Assembly (NCBI GenBank): GCA_027475525.1
Contig: JAMWFC010000053.1
Location: 558,001-622,000, forward strand
Direction: 5' to 3'
Length of the DNA stretch: 64,000 nucleotides
DNA from: Macrolepiota albuminosa
Lineage: Eukaryota; Basidiomycota; Agaricomycetes; Agaricales; Agaricaceae
Shown here: positions 53,212-63,254 of the stretch, piece after piece
Layout of the letters: the number at the start of each line of letters is the position of its first letter
How positions within the stretch are numbered: the stretch's first letter is position 1
Program-made: the position numbers and the translations under genes
Notes under the pieces: generated by a model
The model's database searches: none
What the model saw: only the letters and a program-made list of their open reading frames with translations
Told to the model about the DNA's origin: nothing

Positions 53212-55499
53212 CTTGGCCGGCGCAGAGTGCCGGCCGTGGAGGATGTGGAGGAGGAAGTGCAGGCTATGCCTGGACTGAGAGCAGACCACAACGTGGTAAT
53301 GATGAGCGAGGAGGAGTATCAAGCCTCCAAGAGGAGCAACGAGCGAATAATCGCTCCCGAGATTCGAGGTGCAAGGCCTCCAGACAAACGCCATCGCAAG
53401 GCGAGACGACGGGAGGACTCAGTGGACGTATGTCCACCTACGTCCTCACGAGTCAAGTTGGAAGACTTGAAAGACAGCATTCGAGAGGCGGAAGCCTCAG
53501 TAGAGGGGGACACACGGTCCCTATGGGAGCGACCAGCTCCCCTACCGGAGTACGACTGGGCATACAACCCCCGAATGCCGCAAGAGTGGAACGAGCTGGT
53601 GGCAGCCACGTGTGCGCGAAATGCGCACCAGAGACGGATGACCGTCAAACCAGTGTATTGCCAGCCAGCCCTGGACGAGGTATCCGTAGCGTACTCGCTT
53701 GTACGTGAGGGAAGAAGCCTCGTAGCTTGTAAGGCAGCGGTAGCGGGTGCCCCGCTGAGACTACATATACCTGATGACAGTGTCAATCGGGTGCTCGCAA
53801 TGCGAGAACAGTACGCGCCGCCGCCTCGGCCACCCTCAGAGATGGTGGAAGTACTTCCCCCGGTACGCATGAAGGGGAAGCAGAAGGCGACAAGCCTTTG
53901 TGAGGAAGATATTCCTCGGTTGTGTCAGCAATGGCAAGAAGAATTTGCCGACATGGTCAATGGGACCAAGGAGGAGCTCCCGCCGTGGCGGGAGGTGAAT
54001 CATGAGATTAATCTCATAGACGAGAACAAGCAGTATAAGTACCACTTGCCGCGCTGTCTGCGCGCCCTCCAGGAGCAACTACGCGATAAGACTAATCGCT
54101 ACTTGAATGCTCAATGGTGGTCCCCATGCACCACCGCTCAAGCTGCACCGTTATTGTGCATCCCGAAGAAGGATGGAACCCTTCGAACAGCTCTTGATGC
54201 GCGTCAGCGCAATGACAATACTATAAAGGATGTAACTCCTTTACCAGATCAAGAGGTGATCCGGGAAGACGTGGCTCGAGCGAAGTATCGCTCGAAGATT
54301 GACCTTACTGACGCTTACGAGCAGGTGCGCATTCGCACCGAGGACGTACCCAAGACCGTATTTGCGTCGATCATGGGTACATTCACAAGCAATATAATGC
54401 AGATTGGAGACTGCAATGCTCCAGCAACCTTCCAGAGGCTAATGACCTCTATCTTCCGAGACGTAATAGGACGTTTCATGCACGTCTACTTAGATGACAT
54501 ATTCATCTACTCGGATACCATGGAGGAGCATGAGCAGCACCTCAGAGTCGTATTCGAACGACTGCGCAAGTACAAGTTGTACTTGAAGTGGAAAAAATGT
54601 GAGCTCTACGCTCAGAGTATAGACTGCCTAGGGCATGTCATAGACGAGCGGGGTATCCACCCTGATCAGGACAAGCTCGATCGTATTCGGGAGTGGCGCA
54701 CGCCCCAAAACTACAATGACATCCAACGATTCGTTGGCCTCGTCAACTACATATCAAGCTTCCTGCCCGATGTCACAGCCTATACTGGGCCACTTATGGC
54801 CATGACGCAGAACGGATCACCGTTCAATTGGAGGCCGTTGCACCAGCGGTGCTTCGAGATGGTCAAACGGATCTGTACGAAGACTCCGGTGATTCGACCA
54901 ATCGACCCTAGACGGGACGAGCCAATATGGCTCATTTGCGACGCGTCCAAGACAGGCGTCGGAGCCATGTACGGCCAGGGAAGCAGCTGGCAGACGTGCC
55001 GTCCAGCAGGGTTCATGTCAAAGAAGTTTACAACGGCCCAGCAAAACTATGCAGTGCACGAGTTGGAGACTCTTGCCATACTCGAGGCTCTCCTCAAGTG
55101 GGAGGATAAGCTGATGGGATACCCCATCCACATCATAACGGACCACAAGGCCCTTGAGTTCTTTAAAACTCAGGTGAACTTGTCGCCGCGTCAGCGACGG
55201 TGGATAGACTACATGTTGAGATACCAGTTCGACATCACCTATGTTAAAGGTGAACTCAACAAAGTGGCAGACTGCTTGTCACGCTACTTTGAGAGTGATG
55301 TAGTCGGGGAGGCTCACGAGCCTCATGAGTATGTGCAGGCGGACTGCCGCATAGACCCTGATGGAGAGGATTTACCTCTCCACCGATACCAGGAGCTCAG
55401 GGAGCATGTCCTGGAGCGGACTGCTGCATAGACCCTGATGGAGAGGATTTACCTCTCCACCGATACCAGGAGCTCAGGGAGCATGTCCTGGAGTACGCG
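53212..55499 (+). pseudogene. pol: Reverse transcriptase and RNase H of D
   Basis: A 734-codon open stretch: acidic N-terminal region, then RT motifs LDARQRNDNTIKD, SKIDLTDAYEQVRI, FASIMGTF, the catalytic YLDDIFIYSD at about 54488 and CLGHVID. RNase H follows: WLICDASKTGVGAMYGQG, HELETLAILEALLKWEDK, IITDHKALEFF and ADCLSRYF. A near-identical 77-bp duplication (55340/55417, one mismatch) adds a false stop at 55431. After collapsing it one base is still missing before the integrase frame. A perfect 16-bp palindrome lies at 54002-54017. Confidence 0.9.
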
Positions 55500-57266
55500 C
55501 TATGCGTGATGATGAACGGAGGCGAAGCGCTCGCCTCAGAGAGCAGCATGAAGAACGGGACGTAGCCGCCCAGTTGCTCAAGGAGCATGAAGCCGTGGAT
55601 CCAGCGTCCACTAGGGAGCACGAGCACCACGATGTACCCGTTACGCTTGCGGAGATGCTCGAAGGCGAATTGCCTTCATCCCAGCCTCCTAGCCTGGTCA
55701 ATGACGACTTCCGGCAGGAGGTGGTGCAGGACTATGGCGATGATCCTCTCTTTGCCGAGATAATCGCCAATCCTGACGACCATCCTCGGTTCAGGCATGA
55801 GCCTGGTGGACTCATCACGACGGAGAACCGTCAAGGGGTGGCAGTGGTATGCCTCCCCCATACGCGTACCATTGTTACGCGGGTCTTGGACCAGGCCCAT
55901 GCCCTGGTGGGGCACTTTGGTGCCGCCCGGACATTGGGCTACATCCGGCAATGGTATTGGTGGCCACGTATGGCCCAAGAAGTGACTAAGTTTTGCGCGT
56001 CCTGCGCAGCGTGCCAGAGGGCAAAGTTGCCCCCTGGATCCCCTCTTGGGAAGCTACACCAGCTACCCGTGCCGGTGAAACCCTGGGACTCAATTGGAAT
56101 GGACTTCGTAGGTCCCTTTCCCGAGTCCAGAGGGTTCGATTACCTCTGGGTAGTCATATGTCGTATGACAAGCATGGTGCACCTCATACCGGTGCGAACT
56201 ACGCTGACGGCTAAGGAGCTGTCGTGGATCTACCTGAGGGAGATCGTTAGGCTGCATGGGCTGCCTAGCACCATTGTGAGCGATCGTGACTCAAAGTTCA
56301 CGTCTCAATGGTGGAGAGAACTCCACAAACTGCTAGGAGCGCGACTCCTCATGTCGACGTCCTTCCATCCTCAGACGGATGGGCAGACAGAGCGGGTTAA
56401 CCGCAGTATAGGTCAGATTTTGAGGGCAGTTGTTCGCCCTGACCAACGGGACTGGGTGGACTGGTGTCCACTCACTGAGTTCGCGATTAACGCGAGTATC
56501 TCGGAGACCACAGGGTATGCGCCCTTTGAACTCAACACTGGTGTCCACTCACTGAGTTCGCGATTAACGCGAGTATCTCGGAGACCACAGGGTATGCGCC
56601 CTTTGAACTCAACGAGGGTACTTGCCCTCCATGCTGCACGAAGTTCGTGCTGATACGGTAGCTCACCGTGGAGTTGTCGAGTTCGCCAGGCAGGCCCTGG
56701 AGAACATCGTGGCGGCGCATGACGCCATCATAGAGGCGCGAGTCTTTCAGGCGAAGAACGCCAATCACCGTAGGCGAACAGACCCGCCAATAGCTGTAGG
56801 AGCGTTGGTATACTTATCAACGCGTAATCTGAGGCTCCCAAAGGGACGGGCGAGTAAACTCTGCCCGAAATGGGTAGGCCCATACCGCGTCCTAGACGCA
56901 GAGCCAAGTACCTCCAACTACGTGTTGGAGCTGCCTCTGGCATTACAGGAACGACGCATCGTTCCTAAGTTCCATGTGTCGCTGTTGCGACCTTATAGCG
57001 TGTCTGATGATGCGCTGTTCCCTAACAGGGCGACCCCGGGCCCCTATGATTTTGGGGCTCGAGACGATGACGAATGGTTCGTCGAGTGCATAATTGGGCA
57101 CCGGTGGACTGAGCGTAACACGCTCGAGTTTGAGGTACGATGGTCCCTGGGGGACACAACATGGGAGCCACACTCCCATTGCTCCAAGCTAGCGGCACTT
57201 GACCGTTATTTGGAGTTGAAGGGCGTTAAGCGCCCACATCAATTAAGTAAGCGTGCCGGCGCTTAA
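55500..57266 (+). pseudogene. pol: Integrase with chromodomain of D
   Basis: An Arg/Glu-rich linker, H2C2 zinc domain (HTRTIVTRV, ALVGHFG, CASCAACQ), and DDE core (DFVGPFPESRG, VSDRDSKF, TDGQTERVNRS). The GPY module (KWVGPYRVLD) and a C-terminal chromodomain (EWFVECIIGHRW, FEVRWSLGDTTWEPH) follow, ending at 57264-57266. A 77-bp duplication at 56461-56614 shifts the frame. After collapsing it, one base is missing near 56617 relative to E (GFLPSML). The two frames are otherwise clean. Confidence 0.9.
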
Positions 57267-57370
57267 TTTGATTGGCAGTGCCGATCGCGGCTTGGCTGAG
57301 TTGGTCAGCAGCTGTGGCTGAAACACGTCTTAAAAGGCGAAATTTCTTTTTCACCTTTTTTTCCCCAACC

Positions 57371-60300
57371 ATGGACAGCATGCCCGTGGACATAAGTGAC
57401 CAGCAGCAGCAGCAGCTACAGCAGCAGCAATTTGAGAGTACGCCGTCGGTCTTACCGTCCCCGTGGACATAAGTGACCAGCAGCAGCAGCAGCTACAGCA
57501 GCAGCAATTTGAGAGTACGCCGTCGGTCTTACCGTCGCTGAAGGGGGGGGGCAGATGGCTCCCCCGCTGACCCAAAATGCGCCCCAGTGGGGACAATCGC
57601 AACAGGCTGTGGGCTTCCCACAGCAGCAGCAACAACCAGCGGCGGGCTACCCGCCGCAGCAGCCGGTGATCAGTGGCTATCCGCCACTTCAAACCATGCA
57701 GGGCAACTTCATGCCCCAGAACGCACCTGTGGGCGGCTATCAGCCCCAACAACCAGCACCGGGCGCTTATGCGCCACATCACACCAAGGGCCAATTCCAG
57801 CAACAGGCCTACGGGGGGCTAGTCAGCCCCCAAGCAGCGCCGGCATGGAGGCAGCTTGCCCCTGTACCGGCAACAGGGCAACTGGGGACACATCCTTTTC
57901 CCCAGTTTACCGCCCCGGCGCACTACCCTGGGATGGGTGGTGTGCCCGTAATGATGCCGTACCCCCCGGCTTGGATGGGGGCTTGGGGCGCAATGCCCCA
58001 GTACAGCGACTCGCATGAGTCGCAAGCCAAGGGAGGCCGGTCGATTTCCCTGTCGACCACAGTACCAACCGATAATCTAGAGGGACGCCAAGCATCCCTC
58101 GTGCAGGCCACCGCGGCCATTGAGAGAGCAGAAACTCTCAATACAGAACGAAGCGTCGGATCATCGTCCGATGCGCCGACGGAGAGCCTGGCCAAGCTCT
58201 CCTTGCTACAGCGGCTGGAAATGCCGCACCAATCCGAGCCCAGCTCGGAAGAAGAGTCGCGTCCTCGACGCGACAAAGGAAAAGCACGGGCTGTCGAGCC
58301 CACTCACAGCCAGGACTTAGTCCTGGCTACCCTTCTCCAACGTCTTGGAGATAACGGGTACGATGTACCCGCAGAGTCGTCATTCCTCCGCGATGCGGAG
58401 GCAGTCGTCCTCATCTGCCGGATGATGGACGACATGGATCATATGCGCGCTCAGCGCAAAACTGATCTCCTTGCCATTTTGGCCGCTCGTAAGCGGCAGA
58501 CTACACCCCCGAGTTGGGACACCGACTCCAGCAAAAGGGCGCGTCGGCAAGGAGTGGAGGACGCGCCCTCCTGCTCGATTAAGTCGAGCGTTGATGCCCC
58601 CGGCCGGGAGGCCGGTCTAGGACGGGACATCCTCCCTTATGAAGATGTTCCTGCTCCAGCCGCCCCCCGGCTTATCCAGCGCCTCGCCAGCGGCGCGTCT
58701 GAGGTCGCGTCTTCGTGACCAGTATCCGTGGTATCCACCACGCACTCTGGGGAGCAGAGTTCCAGGGGTGTGAGCACACGCCCCACTGAGGCCAAGGCCT
58801 CACAACCCCGAAAGGATCGTCGGGGTAAGCAACCGGACGTGCGCGCCTACGTCAACGTGCACTTCCCCGAGGATGCCCCGAAAGGGGCCCCAGGGGCTAA
58901 CATCCCCTTTTTACCCGCTATACTGGTAGAGGGCCTGCCAGCCCGACTCCCGCGGTGTGTGTGGGCAATGGACCCACGATCTGAGAAGTCGGAGCCGGAG
59001 AGGCTGCCTTCCCCTCCCTCCGACGACGATTGGTATGAGGAGCCTGAAGAGGCTCGTATGGAATCCCCAGTGCCGCACGAGACGGCGGCACAGCGTATGG
59101 CGCGCAAACGGCGCAACAGCAATCGACGAGCCAAGATGGAGCGTCGGGCGCAGAACAGCGCCAAACGAGGGGCCGCCCTCCTTGAGGACGAAACCGGGCG
59201 CATCCCTGATGCGCTCGGTGTGGTGATCTACCGTGATCACACTATTGAGCGCCAAAACTCATTCTTTGGCGTGGGGTTGGCTCCCCAATTCTATTGGTCG
59301 CCAAGGACCAATACCATCTTCGTCGGGCAAGAAGCCCGCGCAGCCAGGTCCTTCGAGGACGACAAACCGGGCAACGCCGCCGCGACGCCCCACAACAGTA
59401 AGGTGTACCAAGTTGCACCTCGCGGGTTTCCCCGCAGTCCTCGAGAAGTCCGCAGACTTCACGCACTGGTCAACAACCAGTTTACGCCGCTTCGGCAGCG
59501 TCAGTTGGGCTACCTCTTGCTCAACGAATTCAAGCGGGTGGCGCTCAACTGCCACCCTACAGCCCGAGACAGAGCTATGTCTCATTTACTCGACGAGGTC
59601 GAGTATAGGACTATCGCGGTACCCTTCGCGAGTCCAGAGGAGCGGGAGAGCTTCCCGCGAATGATTGTGCCGTCGCGGCTCTATCGCCGCAAAGAGGGAG
59701 GGAAGATTGCCTTCGTCGGCCTTACCCCCCCTGATCCAAAGCAGCCATTTGCTTTGGACTACCTGGGCTCATACGCCCTCCTCTATGGACGTCCTGGGAC
59801 GTCCAATGTGTGGACCGGTCTGGCCATGGACCGAGCCATGCGCATTCATTGGCGCAGCCTCTTTGGGTTTGCGCTTGTACGCGCCCTCAGCGCCAGCCGC
59901 CCCTCTAAGGCCACGGTACACAAGTACCTGGCCTACGTCTTCGCCAGGCCAGGCCTCTATAAAGAGGCCGTGGCCGAGTACGAGGCGGCCACGGGGCGAG
60001 TCTTTGAGCCCATCCACGCCGACGACCCTACCTTCGAGGTTCGGGCTGTGGACATTCCGGAAGCGTCAGCTTCCGTGTTCTCCACTTCGGACGCGTTACG
60101 CGTCCTTCTCCACAATCAAATCCCGGTCAGCTGGGCTGACCACGCGTACACTTATGGGGTCACCTACTTGGCCCACCTATTCTTCAGCGACAGCCGGCTC
60201 TACAACGAGGCGGCTGCTATCGACGACGAGAGGCTACAACGCCTCAATCACTACGGTACACCCCAGTCCATCCCTCAGTGGGATGGGTGGCGCGAGGGCA

Positions 60301-60686
60301 CCATCGGCGATCGTCAACGCCTGATGCTCCAGCAGCAGGACAGTCGTCGTGCATACGACGACGCGCTTGCCAAGGGGATGTACCTCTCTATCGGGCAAGA
60401 CATTCATGCCCGCGAAATCTGGACGCGCCAGTACCCGTCCGACACCGGGGATCTGCCTGATCCCCAACCAACCGTCTCGGGGTCGACCATCGACCCCAAT
60501 CTCACACTGTCCCCCCTCCGGGACTATGACGATTCCCTGCCTGTAGCAGGGCCTTCGGGTACTTCTTACGCGCCCGCACCCGAGGATGAACTCCTCGACT
60601 ACGACATGGACGACGCGACTGCCGATCCATTCCGGGAGCCTGGGGACTCTCCCATTGCCCCCGTCCCAGACTTACCGATGGCATGA
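57371..60686 (+). pseudogene. ORF3 of chromovirus D
   Basis: Unknown protein of about 1,070 codons in sense orientation, starting 104 nt after the chromodomain stop. N-terminus: Gln repeats, a 77-bp duplication (57383-57536) and a G9 run that leaves the frame off by one. Then Pro/Gln/Gly-rich low complexity (57555 onward), a helical segment (LAKLSLLQRLEMP) and a TGA at 58716 in an otherwise continuous frame. The conserved C-terminal half (DHTIERQNSFF, VAPRGFPRSPREVRR, YGRPGTSN, HWRSLFGFAL, WADHAYTYGV) matches ORF3 of E. No membrane segment or known catalytic motif seen. Extremely rich in short perfect hairpins. Confidence 0.8.
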
Positions 60687-60720
60687 CCGTCGTATTATCT
60701 CGAGACCGTAGCTCGGTCTG

Positions 60721-60964
60721 ATTGGGGGGTGTGTAGCGTAGTCCGCTATGTGGTGTTGGCCACATAGCTTTACTTACTGTATATTAGTACATATTATATT
60801 ATATTTATTATAATATAATATTTATTTACATTCGTATATAATTAGTTACTCAGCTGCTTACAAAGCAGCTTATTTTGTTGTAAACTACATTGTCAATAGA
60901 CCGGTCTGGTCTGATTCAGTGTTGTGTGCACACTAAGCTCTCTCAAATTCGTAACTTCGTTACA
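60721..60964 (+). repeat. 3' LTR of D with its polypurine tract
   Basis: PPT ATTGGGGGGTG at 60721-60731, then LTR 60732-60964. It differs from the 5' LTR by a C/T and a G/T. The CCTTC target duplication follows at 60965. Confidence 0.95.
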
Positions 60965-62145
60965 CCTTCATCTCCTCCATTACAACCCCGGCCTCCTGCC
61001 CCTCGTCAAGGACGGCCTCCTCCCAACGCGGCAAAAGCAAACCTTCATCTCCTCCATTACAACCCCGGCCTCCTGCCCCTCGTCAAGGACGGCCTCCTCC
61101 CAACGCGGCAAAAGCAAACCTTTCAGCTCCTTGTCGTCGAAGGAGCTTTGCATTGGCGCCTGCAGACATAGGTTAGTAAACACCGCCTAGGTCCAAAAAG
61201 AACACTTACCGCGTACTGGGGAGCCTTTCCCTTGCGAGACTTGGAAACAGTGGTTAGCGTGGCACGGCAGCGGCAAGAGCAAAAACTCACTTTCTTTAAA
61301 GCCTTACCTTGCGAGACTTGGAAACAGTGGTTAGCGTGGCACGGCAGCGGCAAGAGCAAAAACTCACTTTCTTTAAAGCCTTACCTGGCTTTACTGGGGA
61401 GCCCTTCCTGCTAGCCGGCAGTGCTGGGCTCTGTGCACTGCCGGCGCGACCTACCTTGCTGGATCCCTCAGTTACCACCTGCCTCTCAATGGCAGGCGCC
61501 TTCCCCGCAGCCACTCCCTCCATCTCCTCCGCCAACTCCCTGACCCGCTCTCGCTCCTCCAAAGCCCTGGTGATCTCCTGGGCATCCTGAGAGACTTCCT
61601 CTTGCTGCACCGCCAGCTCCTCAGCCACCTGCATCCACGCCAAGGGCGCCAGAACCTCCTGTTTGCTATGAGGAGACAAGTCAGACCACAGCTAAGTCAG
61701 AAATCAGGATCAGAAATACTTACTCAGGCGCAGGTGCGCTTACCGTCATCGGCAAGGCACCAGATAAAATGTCCTCCAACTCGTCCTCGATCGTTGGGAC
61801 GGGAGGAGGTGCCTGGCAAAGCGATCAGCTAGCGACACGGCAAGAGCTGGAGGTACTTACAAAACGAGAAAAAGGCGCTAACCACTCCGTGCCACGATGA
61901 TCCAGGTACCGCGATTGGCACCACTCTCAAACCTCTATTTCATGATCCCAGCCCACGCCAAGAACGCGCACCTCCAACCACCGCTCGTACAGCTTCATGA
62001 CGGCAACCACCAAATTTACTGGCACGTCCGCGCCAACGCCATCGATCCGCTTAAGAAAATTATTCGCCTTTTTGATATAGGCGGAGGCAGCGTCTTGAGC
62101 CTCACGGGAGGGAACAGGGGGCGGAGTTGAAATGCGAAAAGACAT
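60965..62145 (-). pseudogene. 5' exons of antisense gene X of B
   Basis: Minus strand: exon 1 61861-62145 (95 codons, starts MSFRISTPPPVPSRE, with KLYERWLEV matching QLYRRWLVV of A1), exon 2 61744-61812, exon 3 61395-61691 (Glu-rich coiled coil, EEVSQDAQEITRALEERERV). A short exon 4 ends at 61210, and exon 5 starts at 61159 and is cut by D. Donors GTAAGT, GTAAGC and GTAAAG; phases 0. Exon 1 has an in-frame TGA where A1 has CGC (EVREW), so B's copy is inactive. 77-bp duplications at 60965 and 61231. Exon 5 resumes left of D at 49493-49553. Confidence 0.7.
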
Positions 62146-62304
62146 TTTAAATTTTATGGAGCGCCAGATAAAGATGGGGAGAAGAGGTGAAGTCCAAACT
62201 TATGCGCCAGGACTATAAACAAAATCTCAAAAACGCACGGACCCCTTGTCACAAAAGCGGTAACGGTAGCCTTATTTGGTGACTGAGGACAGTCAATTTT
62301 TCAG

Positions 62305-63254
62305 TTGGGGGGAGATGATAGGACCCCATACAGGATCAGCGCATCAACGGCAGGCTGCAGCAATGCGGCACCGACTCGGGATACCTTAGCGCGCGCTAAC
62401 TAACCATTTTTGGCAATATCTGATGGCCACGCATGGCAAGAAGTAGATCCAATCAGTGATAGCGCCGATCGGCAGACAGAATGACAACTGACAGATGGCA
62501 TCAGTCACTGACGACAGCGCTTAGCAAGAAGCCTGATGATCTATCAAGAACTGACGGACAGCTTGGCATTTGACCTTGGCGTCTGACACCACTTAGCATT
62601 TTGATTTGGCGCCTGACATCGCTTAGGTACTCTGATGGACAGAAGGGTGATGGAGTGATGGTTTAGCTTCGCGATCTGTCGCCTGGCATCGCTAAGGCTC
62701 TTGAATGGACGGTAGGGATCTGAAACCGTTGGAGCTACCCCTATAAAATTTTCCAGTTTACCGCACTCTGGCGTCATTAGCCACTGGCGACGGTGAACTC
62801 ATTGTAATATAAAAGTACTTACCGACTTATACATACAGGAGAGAATAATAGACCAGAGTTCACTACTCCCCTTTCTTTAGTCTCCCTTACGCTCAAGAGC
62901 ACATTTACGCTACGGTCGGCAACGTCAAACTCATCGGCAGTTGCAGACGCTCGCCAACACTCGACATACTCGCGCCTTGCAATTATGGCAGGCATTATCG
63001 CCGCTTAGACTTCGCTAAGCTTACGTTGCTCTTGCCGCTCACATTGCCGTGTCACTTACCACTTCTTTCATAAGCGCTTTACCTTAGCGCTTGACACTTG
63101 CCAACCCCGTTACCGACTTTTACCCATTTTCGCAGGCACGTTCTCTGGGACCTGCCTGGGACTCCTCACATCACTTATAGCGTGCCCAACGCAAACTCTT
63201 GGTACGGTAACACTATAGTTACATTTGTTACTGACCAAACTTTGGGCGTCATCA
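62305..63254 (+). repeat. Polypurine tract and 3' LTR of B
   Basis: PPT TTGGGGGGAGA (62305-62315), then a 939-bp LTR (62316-63254) with TGATAGG/GTCATCA ends, followed by the CCGC target duplication. Against the 5' LTR I count about 30 differences, all but one a transition. Confidence 0.9.

Larger units (their letters stand above)
49554..60964 (+). mobile_element. Chromovirus 'D' (Ty3/gypsy) with ORF3
   Basis: Full-length insertion with 233-bp LTRs (two differences), TGTA...TACA termini and the 5-bp target duplication CCTTC (49549-49553 and 60965-60969). Order: LTR, gag, protease, RT, RNase H, integrase, chromodomain, ORF3, PPT, LTR. It lies within exon 5 of antisense gene X of B. Four in-frame TGA codons and a few one-base shifts break its frames. 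I saw no standard TGG primer binding site after the 5' LTR. Confidence 0.95.
12519..63254 (+). mobile_element. Ty3/gypsy element 'B', host to nested insertions
   Basis: Outer limits are two 939-bp LTRs (12519-13457 and 62316-63254) flanked by the 4-bp direct repeat CCGC (12515-12518 and 63255-63258), so both LTRs belong to one insertion inside E. B's own parts are LTR, PBS, gag-protease, the N-terminal half of pol (to 17285), the integrase half of pol (46107-47757), antisense gene X (48187-49443 and 60965-62145), PPT and LTR. About 1.3 kb of RT/RNase H is missing where the A array and the inverted B2 fragment lie. LTRs differ at about 30 sites (about 3%), nearly all transitions, by hand count. 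Confidence 0.9.

Noticed and set aside
49879..60686. UGA read as a sense codon (Trp or selenocysteine) in D
   Set aside because: Where they can be aligned, the TGA positions match Arg or non-conserved codons in E, and TGA is also used as the normal terminator. CGA-to-TGA decay fits better.
57371..60686. ORF3 as an envelope-type gene
   Set aside because: Its position fits, but I see no signal peptide, transmembrane span or cleavage site.
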